Assembly (NCBI GenBank): GCA_025345505.1 | Contig: JANVCC010000040.1 | Coordinates: 6,242,073-6,306,072, forward strand | DNA from: Todiramphus chloris collaris | Lineage: Eukaryota; Chordata; Aves; Coraciiformes; Alcedinidae | Length of the DNA: 64,000 nucleotides | Reading direction: 5' to 3' | Shown: one piece after another, positions 36,658-48,362 of the stretch | Numbering within the stretch: position 1 is the stretch's first letter | How the letters are laid out: every line of letters starts with the position of its first letter | Program-made: the position numbers and the translations under genes | Notes under the pieces: generated by a model | Databases searched by the model: none | Told to the model about the DNA's origin: nothing | What the model saw: the letters and a program-made list of their open reading frames with translations, nothing else

Positions 36658-38506
36658 AGGACTCTGCAGCTTTGGGAGACAAAAGCTATTATTTCTGTGA
36701 CACAGATGTGCTAGTGTGATTATTGACTGGGGAGGGGAGGGACACGACAGGTCAGATTTCAGATACTTGGCAATTCCCAGGCAAACCATTGCCTTTGTTT
36801 TCAGGTTCTTTGCCTTAAAAACGAGGCAGGAGGAGGAGGCAGGTAGCTGCCAGGTACCAACATGGGGTAAAGTAAAAGTGCTCATATATTTTGCAGGAAA
36901 ACAGTTTTATCCAAAAAGTAACCAAAAAAAAAAAAAAAAAGGTCAGTTTGATGTGGTTTAGCCAATGAACTTTTACTGAGTTCTTCCTGGATTCCTGCAG
37001 ATGGTCTGGACACAGGTGATTGCATGTAGCTGACCCCAGTACTCAGTCTCATGGAAGGACTGTCCTGGAATAGAGCCTGCTGCTCTGGAAATGCTGGTGA
37101 TCCAACAACTGGGTTAACAGAAGCTCCCAGGACCTTACAGATGCTCAACAAGTACCAGCTTCCCTGGCCAATCACTGCTGACAAAGATGTTTGTTTCACC
37201 AGCTTTATGCTAAAAAACAAATGGCAAAAAGGACCTCCCCCCTCTCCCCCCCCACTGCCACCTGTCTTTCAAAGTTCACACATATGTTTTTGTGTTGAGT
37301 GGAGGGGGAGATAAGGCCATCACAGAGCAATGACCATTTACTGGCTCTAGTTTGTTGAGAGTTTGCAGCATTGCACTCATAAATTTGGATTTCAAGGTAT
37401 CTTTCCATTTATAAAAAACTTCTTGAGCAGGAAATAGTGAAAAAACCCAACCCATTACTCTTCCTCTGGGCTTCTATTAAGCTGGCTTGTGCAATGCTTT
37501 TCTCTGGATGTACAAGTCTGTGGGAAGAGCTCTGGCACCCAGGAGGTGCTGGATGCAATGTTGCAGCTCCCTAAAAATTCACCACCCTATTGTACTGAGC
37601 AAAGCTGCCTCGATAATGCAGGAGCCCTTGAAGACACTCAGGTGTTGAAGTGCTCTTCGTACCTGCTATGTTCCTGCCTTCCATGCTACTGTGGATAGGG
37701 AGGTATAATGCAAAGGGATTTTTATCTGTGCAGAAGTCTGGGAACTAGCTATTTTTCATGGATTTGCACATATTTGTATTCAAGCTAGCTTATATGAGGA
37801 CAAGGATTTCTTGTCCTATAAGCTAGTGATTTGGGACTGTGGCCAGTGCATAGATGTAGGAATTTAATTGAATTTCTACATGAATCAGTTTTGTTTTACT
37901 AAATCCTTTCAACAAATATCCATGAGGAAAAATGGATGCATTTTCCTGATGCAGCAGTCCCAGCTTTGTCACTGCATATTCATACCGAGTTGTACTGTCC
38001 ACTGTCTAGCAAAGACTTTCCTCTAGGCTACATACAACTAAGGCTTACCCTGGTGATTGCCTGGATTTTATTCACCATTAGTACTTTTTAAACAAGTAAG
38101 TAAAATTACCCAAACTAATATCAGTAACAACAAGCAGGACTGAGTAAAACGAGAGGAAATTCGTTATGCATATTGTGCTATTTTGGTGAGTTAAGATCCT
38201 TGCAGTGATGGTGCCAGTTCTGTTGCAGTTTCTCCTACTTTCCATTTTTCTAGCATAAGGTATGATGCTCAGTGTAATGAGGCATGACAGATGCCAAAGA
38301 AAAAGCCCTCTCAGGGACAAGAGTAGCCCAGTACTATTTCTTCAATAAGATGGAATTCTAAAGGATAGAGCATGAAATGTACTTTTCTGCTCTCTTAAGA
38401 TGTGAATTAACAAGAAGGTGGTCAAGGCAGTAGTGACAAATGTCCCCTGGTCCATACCTGCAACTTAACTCACGCCTGAAGCAAAATGCCAACTGAGTGT
38501 GTAAAA

Positions 38507-38527
38507 TGTGTGTGTGTGTGTGTGTGT
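38507..38527 (+). repeat. (TG)n microsatellite
   Basis: About ten uninterrupted TG units. It is a simple repeat with Z-DNA potential. Confidence 0.9.
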
Positions 38528-38972
38528 TGAAGGCAATTATTTCTTTCCACTGTTTCCAGAGAAATTATCTCAAATAGAGATAGGTGAAAAACTAGGGGGG
38601 GAAGAACAGTGAAGGAGATTGTAGTATTTGCCTCCATCCCAGAAGAGAATGAAGACTAGACCTGTTAAAGAGCCTGTGAACAACAAAACAAGAGCAGTGC
38701 AACATAGCAGATTGCTGGGGTATTCTTTTTGGCTTGTGTTTTGTTTTGGTTTCCCCTTGCAGTTTGGAGTGACTTGAAGAGATGAACATTTTTTTACTTT
38801 GTTGAAAAAAAAAATAGGTACAAACCACTTTGCATTATTGTGAACTAAGATATTTTTCTCCTGAATTTTCAGGTGGGACATCAAACCAAATCAAATCAGA
38901 AGAGTGACTATAAAATTTATCCAGCCTGAAAGGTAAGTTCAAACAGAGCTCCTGAGTTCTGCATATATATGA

Positions 38973-39014
38973 TTGAGAGAGAGAGATATATATATACACA
39001 CACATATGTATATG
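38973..39014 (+). repeat. Compound (GA)n(TA)n(CA)n microsatellite
   Basis: Runs of GA, then TA, then CA dinucleotides follow one another, ending in CATATGTATATG. It is a compound simple repeat, probably polymorphic in length. Confidence 0.9.
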
Positions 39015-40156
39015 TTCAGAAGTTGAATGGAAGTGAGGTATCTTTAAGTGTAATATCCATACCCTGTATGAATGTCTCCAAATCTTAAAGGAATGTAAAA
39101 AAGGATCTCTGCTGTAACTAAACTTCCATCCAGAAGAGGGAATTGGTTTTAATTTTTGTTTACTCCACATGTTTGTAGCTGTGGCTTGAGTGCTAGGATC
39201 TGAAATAGCCTTCAGTTTTCAGTTATTGGGGTTTACAGTATTGTTGCATGTCTCTGGGAGTTGATAGATGAAAAGGGAACAAAAAATAGAAGAGCTCAAT
39301 TAAAAAATAAAAGAAGGAGTTCTACAGAAGTTAAAAATTGTAAGTCAGAGCCCTAAGAGGTGAGTAGAAAACATGCCTGCCCTTAATGAAATATTTAAAT
39401 AAAAGGGTTGAACTCAAGACCTGCTTCTATCCAGCAGTGAAAGAAGCTGAGAATCCCTGTTGAAGGGCTGCATCTGTTATGAAAATCATCTTCCAGCCAT
39501 GGCTTCGGTTTCTTTTGCAAGAAATCAATTTCTTGGTGAAGCTACTTCTCACTTACAGTGTAAGATACAATAATAGACCGGGAGAAAAATGCATTTTTGG
39601 CACCTTTTGGCTTAACCTACTTGAAAATGAACTTCTTCAGCTTCCAAAATGAGCAAACTTCTCTGCAAGAAGGGTTGCAAGGGGAAGTCAATCTGTTTGT
39701 AGAGCAGTAGTGTGATAAATTCAGATCTCAAAATCTTCAGTTTATTACATGGTTGTCACTCAGGCAAACCTCTCATTCTCTTTAATAACCATTATGCTTT
39801 GATAAGCATCAAGTACAGGCCTCAGGATTTGTCCATATAGCCTAACAAATCCTAGCAAATATTGATTAAAACTGAAATGAAGGTAACAGGAACAGTAAAA
39901 GCTGACTGCCTAATGCGAGTGATTTATTACACAACACTATGTTTTTCCTTTGGCTGGTAGGCTCTGAGTCCTAGCCCTGAATTAGAGGACTTCTGTTCAG
40001 CCACTCAACAAGTTCTGGCTGATGCAAATACTACTTACTGAAGGAACTGAGTCACAATTTCTCAAACCTTTCTCCAGCTCTAATTGTCTGGAGAGGAAAA
40101 AAAAGAAAAGAAAAAAATATAAGGAAAAAAAGGAACGTTTGAACATTGTTTGTCCT

Positions 40157-40171
40157 AGCGCCATCTGGTGA
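40157..40171 (-). promoter_or_regulatory. CTCF-like motif
   Basis: The minus strand reads TCACCAGATGGCGCT, matching the CTCF consensus CCASYAGRKGGCRSY at 14 of 15 positions, with the whole AGRKGGC core. A few CpG dinucleotides cluster locally (ACGTTTG, AGCGCC, CCCGGC), which is unusual in this CpG-poor stretch. Orientation is toward lower coordinates. Confidence 0.55.
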
Positions 40172-42928
40172 TTTCCCGGCAAGGGCTCACCCTCCCCAGC
40201 CAAATGCCAAAGCCAAGCAGTGACTCATTTACAGCGCGTTCCTGTACATGCTCCCCCAAAAGCTTGTGCAAGTGTAAAATGCAGGGGATAGATTCAGTTT
40301 TACAAGTATCCACTTACTGGAGAGAACTATGACACAATTTGGTTCTGCATGTCATTAGTGCTCTCTCTACCTTGCTTATCTCAAGATCTCACTGCCTTTC
40401 CTAAACCTAACAAATAAATATCAGCACATGCTTTTCTGAGGTGCTGTTGACAATCTTGGCAATATAAACTAGAGAGCAGAGGTGAAGAGGACTAATCTAT
40501 TCCAGTCCATACAGCAAAGCAGAGCCCAGCTCCCAGTTTTCTGGATCTGTGCTCCTATCAGCAAAGCATATTTGCTATGGTAATCTAATCTTTTCCGCTA
40601 TTAATTCTGCATTAGTTTCTCTGTTTTGTTAATAAAATCAAATATCAGCCATGCCATGAGGAGAATGTACTGAAAGTTTTCCTTCTATAAAGCAGCAAGC
40701 TGTGTGGTAGCCTTTGTTTCAATGGGACACCAGGCAGCCATACCTCTGTCTCCCTCTGCTCTGTGCAGTTCCCCTGCTTCCCAGAGAAGTTTACAGAGAA
40801 ATAAACAGAGACATTTGTGACTTCTCTGGGTGTGCAAGTAAGGGAGAGAGGCAGAAACAGAAGTGATGGAACGGAGGAGGCTGCCTTATAACCCCAGCAA
40901 GCTTGCAGAAATCAGGAGGGTTCTGCAAAAGGCAAAGATGCACAGATCTCGCTGCTAGGTGTTATATCCATACAGCGCCTTGTATGGGAAGAGTTCAGCC
41001 CCCCCTATTAGTACCAGTGAAAAAGATGTGTTTGGCCAAAGTCAAGCAATGATACTGCAACCAATGGTGAGTTCATTGACTCTTGAAATAAAAATAAATC
41101 TTCCTTACTTGGATCAATGTAACATCCTACAGTGGAAGAATGGAAGAGGGTGTAGATGCACTGATGTAAGTTTTCCTTTCAGCTCCCTGCTAAGAGGAGA
41201 TCCCCATCAGACAGGCCGTATGGCATCGCTACACTGGACCAAGGATAACTATCCCATTGGCAGGATTCGAGGAGTTGGGATGTTTTGTGCATGTTGCATG
41301 CAGCAAGATGCCCCATATCATCTTCCTCTCTAACTTCATCATAGGAAATGAAAGTTAGAAGGCAGCAATTTTCATTATGCCCATCAGCATAAAGAGATGT
41401 ACTGTCTAGACGCCTACCTAGGATCAGTACAAAATTCAGGATAAGAAATTCAAGGAGAACTCAGCTTATAATAGAAATGTGGAGTAGCAGAAGTTCTGCG
41501 TGGATTTCAAGTGTAATTCAGCACATTTGCCCTGCTGTGGCAGACACATGTTTTTTTGCAAGTGTGTAACTCGCATCCTCCGTGTTCTTTTACCATAAGC
41601 TTCACTCCTACAAATTTTCTTTTTTATTTCACAATTCAGCAAAGCAGAGACATAAAGCATTGCCAGGGATAGTTTTGCAATCCGAAGGTTGATGTTATAA
41701 GATCAGCTGTTTCAGGCAGTTCTGTCATCACATGGACTAATTTATTTTTTTAAATGAACACAATGTGTCTGTATTGAATGCTGAAGCTTAGATTGTTCTA
41801 TCCATGGTGGAGAAGGCTTTCACAGCAATAAATCATTGTATCATTGCATGGGTGATAGTGGAGCTCCAGTAATCTTTTACAGCACATTATCGACCATCAA
41901 AATAACTTCATCTTGAACAGCTTCCTAGACTGTAAGAAGCAGACCTAGAAAATGGAAATACACCTCAAGACACTTGTAAATCACAAAGAGAAATGACCTT
42001 CTCTCTCTCCCCTTTAAAATCTTTCACTATAAGGGAAATTAATTTTTCTAACCCATCATGCTGTTTACTTACTTTTTCAAGTTTTGAATGTTTCCCAAGA
42101 ATATTTTGGTTTTATTTGTTTGTGGGTTTTTTCCATTTAATTAGAAATTACACATTAAAAAAAAAAAAAATCATTTAAAATAACTGTCAGTGTTTTTAAA
42201 AGAGCATCGAGAGTTCTTCCTGGATGCAGCATGTTCAAAACCAATGGAAAAGATTCATGTTAGTTCTTTATTTTAATTACATGCAAATCATGGTTCCATT
42301 TTAGATACTTGGAAATAAGTTCTCCAAGTGCTTGATTATATTTAATCGGGGCATGCAAGTCCTATCCGGAGGCTGGAATGCAAGCTATAATATGCAGAAG
42401 TAATGGAAAGACTGATATAGAAGCAGAAATTAAGATCTTTAGTGTTTCTGCTTTATTTGGTTTATTTAACCCTACTTACACAAAATGCAGTGCATTTGGA
42501 AAACTTGTTTCTAGATTAAAAAAACTATCTCTTCAGCAGGACAATTAATCTTAAGTAGGTTCAACACATTTTGAAAAACACAGCAATTTTCACAAACACA
42601 AAAGGAAATGGAAAAGTTGAATGTTATTTAACACTCTAAAAAAAGTTACTCAATGTGCAGTTAATATTTCTCCACTAAATACACCTATGAATTTAGGCTG
42701 TGTATCCCAGGTGTGTGTATACATGTACAGTTAAGCTCAATGAAACTCTGACAAACATTGTCCCATCTAGGGATGTTTACAATACTGCATTTCCATGATG
42801 CTGATCATAGCAATCATGAAAAGGACGTTATTGTTCCTAACTCACAAAAATGTGTACTTACACATTGGTTTGGTAACCAGTGGGATTTTCAAGGCCAATC
42901 TGATCAGGCCTTGGATCCCATGGTGAAG

Positions 42929-42962
42929 GTTAACATAAGCATTTAATTATGCTTATATTAAC
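42929..42962. repeat. 34-bp near-perfect inverted repeat
   Basis: The left arm GTTAACATAAGCAT and right arm ATGCTTATATTAAC pair over 14 bases with one mismatch, around the six-base centre TTAATT. The inner 8+6+8 bases pair perfectly. No open frame or known transposon end is attached. It could extrude as a hairpin or bind a symmetric homeodomain/POU complex, as both arms contain TAA/ATGC words. Confidence 0.85.
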
Positions 42963-45900
42963 AGCCCTCTCTCAGGTTGCTCTTGTCTCTGTGTCACAAA
43001 CCACCTCTGTCACTTTGAGCTTTCTGCTGCTGCAGCTGAACCCTTGCTCATGTGTCAGTAATTCTGCCATAACTAAGCTCCAAATCATCAGTGATGCTAT
43101 TCTGTTTTGTTCCAAATTAAAGCACATATGAATGGCAAAACCTTGACATCCTTTGCATAATGGAATTCTTGAGTTTTAACCGTCCCTCTCTGGGAGATCA
43201 GGATGATCCACTACAGCACGACTTTCCTGTTAAGTGGGCAACATGCCTCCCAAGCCTTCTTTTATGGATGAAAACATTGCAGAGCTTTAAAAAGTGATAA
43301 TACAAGTCTTTAACATATCCCTGATGCAGCATCAGTCCATCAGCTGTTATTCCAAGTAATCTGCCAGGATGTTGTTTGGGAAGGGATCTCACTGTTAAGT
43401 GCATTTCCATATGACTCAAGGCATGCAGTGATTAAATATTAAAAAGAGAAAGCTTTCCTCAGATCAGTTGTATTTTGTGGCTTATGCTCATTTTTAGCCA
43501 GTAGCCTCCAAAAAAAAAGGTCCTTCCCAGAAGTGTGTAGGAAGGCCATCAATAAATTCCAACTTGCTGTTTGCAGTGTTAAGTGGTGTTACCCAAGGAG
43601 ACCATTCAGCAGCAGCACAGGGACCCAGTTAATTGCCCCTGTCTTCTGTAATAAAGCTACTCTCCTAATCGGGAGAGAAGCCCTTGGGCCCACAGGAGTG
43701 TCCCCTCATGTTGGTCATAACTGGGTGGAAGAAGGAGGCCAGCCTAACTGTTCAGCTGTGCCATTTGAAGGCCCCATCCAATTTCACATAATAGCAGACT
43801 GTAGAATGCGAACAACCAAATGCAGAAAAGCTCATTTACATTTGAAATGAACCTGCTGATGCCTTTGGGCAATCTTGATGGTTAATAGCTGTATCAGTAA
43901 AACACACCATTCTTTTCTCCCCTCTAAAACAAACAAACAAATACATCTAATATATCAAAGCATCTCTTCTCTGGGTAGATGCTTTATCTCTGGTATGAGG
44001 GCTGCATTTTAAAGGTGCTTTTAGTGCTTTTAGTGCACTTTCAACGTTCCTGATATAGACAGTGACATGGGATTCTTTGCTTTCCTCATTAAGAACTAAA
44101 GCAAAACAGCATCACACTCACAAAAAAAACCCCTTCACAAGCATCACAGACTCCTTGTCGTGATCTTCATAGAAGAAAACTACACACTGATATCCTCTTG
44201 CAGAGGAAATATGCTTCAGTGTCTCAGCACTTTTCTTAATACCTCAGTAATCCCTAGAGCTGGGTAAAGTAGTAAATTCCACTAGTAATGGGGAGACAAA
44301 CTGACTATCAGGCTTTCCTCCATGCAGCTTGGTTTCTAAACAGGATCGTTGTGAAAGAGATTTGACCATAACCACTCATCAGCTACATTAGCTCAGATGA
44401 ATAAATGGAGCTTTGTGAGATTAAACCTCCTCTGAGATGCTGTAGTCAGTATACAGTGATTGCCTAGACAGTTGGCTGAAGGTATTTTTGTTTGCTCTTC
44501 ATCCTCGTGCTGCAGTTACCTTTGTAGATTGTGCTCATCCATCTTCCACTGGCCAAATTTTTACCCTGTAGCTTCTGCAGTTCATACCCTGTTTCTGATT
44601 TGCTGCCATTTCCTTCAAGGACAGTCTGTGTGGCAGACAAGTCTTAGGGCAAATAAGCATCAAACTACCTTCTGCTTCCTAACGTAGCCTGTGGCCATGA
44701 CCAGGAGGGACTGCTGGGTGAAGATAATGGAAAACTTCACATTTAGCGTTAGTCCAACACTAATAGCAAACTGGAGAGGAATACTTTTGTGAATGAATTA
44801 TTATAGGTACAGATATGGCTGTAACTACTCAGATGATGGTAGCTATACATCTTACAAAATCACCACTGCCTCCAACTGCCTTAGGAAAGATGTAGTTAGG
44901 CAACATAACACATATCACCTATAGGCATCCTGAATGGTATCAGGTGATGGAGAGGGAATTGAAGGAAATTGTGATGTTTCCTCTGGGGTCAATGAGAACA
45001 GCAGCGTAGATCAAAACTGAACAGAGCATGTTGCATAGCTCTCCAGACAATTAGATGCTAAAGAGTCAGAAAAGGGGATGCCAGTTTGCCAGACAGGTTA
45101 CACTGTTTCTCTGAAGGACCCCCCCTACCTTGGGACCGTTCCCATCCATTGAGCCAGCTGCTACAAATGTCTCCCTCTGAGTGTCTAGACTCACTAGGGT
45201 GAAGGAAGCATTCTGAACGATGTTGTTCTGAATTTCCTGTGCTGAAGTAAAATTATTTTCTTAGCGTTTAGCACTCTGGAAGGCAAATGTCAGCACAGCT
45301 TTTTATCCAACAGTCACTGCAGAAGACTGAGCTGATATCCTTTTAAGTATGTCCAAAGATCACACAGAAGCAAGTGTTCTGCCTTATGGTAGAGACACAG
45401 CATTGCTGTGTGTTGCTGAAATGAGAGGCTTTGGTCAGGCTGTATGACAGGAAACCGAGTGGGAAAATGTTGGCTCCAGTTTCCCTTGAGCCTCCCACAG
45501 CAGATGGGTCGAACATTTTAATAAGTCTTCTGAGCAGATGAGCTAAATGTTTTAGACCACATAAGTGCTGATTAGAGAGGCCTTGTGTGTGTCCCCATGC
45601 TAACATGTCAACTTTGCCAAAGCAAGAAATACAAGGTTGCTGTAGTAACAGAATTAAAATGGCAAGAGAGAAATCAGTGGAGTGTATGGAAGGATTTTGA
45701 AAGAAGAAAACTCAAGAAGCTCACCTCTTGGTTTCTAGTTTTCTATGGAGATGGGCTGAAACGAAATGAGATGCATATTTGAGAGGCTAAAATTGATTAT
45801 ATAGCAAATGATAGGTTAAGAGGCAACCTATATGTGTGATTTATAAGGAAAGGGGTTTACAAGACACCTGTCTTCAGACAGTCTTACAACTTTTTTGTCC

Positions 45901-47493
45901 CCCAGAATATATTATTTAGTGGAGATGCCATATTGAGAATATCACTGAGAGCCCAGAATGTGCTAGCCTTGAAAACCAGCTTTAGCAAGGGAAGGAGGAA
46001 ATAATCTGTTTGTTTACTGAAAAACTCTCCCAGGGCAGCAACACTCTGCAATATTTATTAGGAATAGAGGGAACACATAAAATGAGTATTAATTTGTAAG
46101 ATGAAGCTTAAGTGATATGCAAAAGTACTGCATGACACAGTTACCTGTAGCTGGTACTCTGTGACTTAGAAGTCCCTTTTTAGTCCCTCTGCATTGTCTT
46201 CAGTATGCTCTCCCCAAGCTTCTAGCACTTCACCAGCAGGGACTGACGTAGCCAAGACCACAACTTTGGCTTTTTTCCAATTACTACTGTTCTGTAGAAG
46301 CTCTAGCATACCCACCAACGGTCGTGTGGATGGTATGGCACTGGGATCCAGGCGGGAGTATTTGTGTGGGTAGATGATAAGAGGACAGAACAACCTATTA
46401 CTCATCCACAAACTAGAACCTCTGATGAGGTGTGATCTGAGAAAAAATCTTTGAGGAAGAAAAGAAATATCAAAATTGAGCATTGAAAAGAAAGGAAGTA
46501 AATATTTTTTCTTTGCTGCTTCTTCCACCATGGGACAGAAACAAATAAGGGACCAAAGCCCACTCTGGAGTTATCAGTTAAAGCCAAAAACATCATCATG
46601 GAATTAGACCTCATGGGCCAAACTCAACATTCATCTGAGAAGTATAAACTGTCAGCAATGTTCATTTCTGGGATCTGAGTCCTCAGTGAGGCCAGAAACT
46701 AATGATAGATCCACAGACAGGTTGGATCAACACATCCACTGGCAAACAATGGGACTCTGAGGACAAAATAAAGAGTATTTAACTGCATCCACTACACTTG
46801 GGTCTTAGTTGGAGGGAGATAGCTTGAAACTTCTCCTTGAATCCACAGACTCTTCCCTTTCCCCTGTGGTCTGCAGAGTTGGTGTCCCTTTTCTTCCTCA
46901 GTTCTCCCTTTCTCTCTCAATTAATTTCTTGATCAGGAAGGTGGAAATTAGAGGAGACGTTCACCTCAGCTGCAGAAATGTTCCTGAGAGTATAGTATCA
47001 CATGCATTTGTCAGTCCTGCTCTCAACAGCTAAAGCAAAGAGGCTTCCATCACTTTTGCTATGGCAACCACTCCATGCACTTTAAACTTCCCTTAACTTG
47101 TTTTTCTCTGGTGACATTCAGCTGGATTTGTCCTTCCCGTGGTCGAAAAGCCTGCCATGGCCACTCTGAATTCTGCCTGCATGGAAACAAACTGAAGGTT
47201 GAGCCAGCCCAGCCACTTTGACAGTGCAAACTCCCTAAATTAAAACATCTGCAATGTCTATACCTAGGCAAATAAATCCAAAGTCAGTCTTACAGAGGAA
47301 GGTTTGTTTATTCATTACACAGAGCAAAACTGTGAGTCAGTTTGTAGACACCTGGGCTGGTATCAACTTTCTGACACTGCAATGTGAAACCGGCAGCCCA
47401 CGTTCAGGGCAAGCTATGAAGTCTCACTCTTCCATCTTCCAGACAAACAAAGAAGGGAGCAATCAATTTTAAGGTGTCTCTTTTTTGGGGGAT

Positions 47494-47504
47494 GATGAGT
47501 CATC
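47494..47504. promoter_or_regulatory. Palindromic AP-1 site
   Basis: GATGAGTCATC is an ideal palindromic AP-1 (FOS/JUN) site. A single site is common by chance at this scale, and nothing around it adds support. Confidence 0.2.
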
Positions 47505-48332
47505 AAGGAACCTTCTTCAGAGTTCACCTTCTCCATTCCACTTCTGATGGAATCTCTTTACAGATTTCTGAAGACAGGTAACTCTTCCTGCACTTGAAGT
47601 TCAGACCTGTGTGTCTGCACTAGTGCTGTGGTCTATCTTATCTGCAAGACGTTCATAATCAGGGGATGACTAATAGCACACTAATGCCAACAGGAAAATA
47701 GCCCCAAACTTGCTGTCATTATATTAGGTGCCTGTCATCCAGATTTTGACCTGATCCTTTGGAGCCGTCTTAGACAAAGGAGTTTGTAAAATGATCCTGC
47801 AACTGGTGAAACAGGAAAGAAATTTAGTCTTTACTTTGTCAGGCAGGAGTTATGAGCTTCTGAGCCCTGCTGTCAACTTTTGAGGCACAAACTAAAATGA
47901 GTGGCATTTCTGTTGATTCCCTTGGAGCCATCTGCATTTATTTCCTGCTTTGTTGCTAGTTAATCTGTTTGTATTATTTATACATTTGAACTGTCATGAG
48001 TGTGAATCCCAATAAATTGAGAGTAACCCTGGAGAAAACAGAGGTGTTCCAGGGGAGTTCAGAGGCAAGCTTAACTTGCAAGACCTTTCTCCCCAGTGAA
48101 ATGCCCAGAGGCATCCAGGGAGTGCATGCAGACAGCTTAAAATCCAGGTATTAGACTTTTTGCAGTGTCTAGATCCAGTCTGTCTTATTCCTCAAGCCTG
48201 TCAGTACTATTAATTCACTTCTGCATGGAAGTCTACCTGGTAAATAGATTTGCCCAGGACTGCAGATTGCTTTGCAGCCTTTGAATTCGTAGTATTTGTA
48301 AATTGAGATAGACAAACCAAGATGTAACTGCC

Positions 48333-48362
48333 TATCTATATAGATATAGACATAGACATATA
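48333..48362 (+). repeat. TATAGA/ATAGAC short tandem repeat
   Basis: Degenerate six-base units (TATAGA, ATAGAC) follow a CTATCTATA start. It is a simple repeat and overlaps the C-terminal end of the 167-codon minus-strand frame, weakening any coding reading of it. Confidence 0.75.

Larger units (their letters stand above)
28766..42928. other. Gene-free unique DNA with microsatellites
   Basis: I see no supported gene in these 14 kb. Open frames up to 124 codons (40959-41333, plus) and 122 codons (36517-36885, minus) are unrecognised. Overlapping frames on both strands at 35749-36042, 36488-36961 and 36882-37314 are mutually contradictory. A and T runs occur at 36924-36940 and 42157-42170, and a C-rich tract at 37235-37253. 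Features with more support (19-mer repeat, microsatellites, G-rich tracts, CTCF-like and RFX-like motifs) are listed separately. Confidence 0.5.

Noticed and set aside
36924..36940. Poly-A run as the tail of a processed pseudogene
   Set aside because: No gene-like sequence precedes it and no flanking target duplication was seen; other A runs (12183, 42157) are equally orphaned.
40959..41333. 124-codon plus-strand frame as a gene
   Set aside because: No similarity I can recognise, no promoter or splice context, no repeat of codon bias elsewhere.
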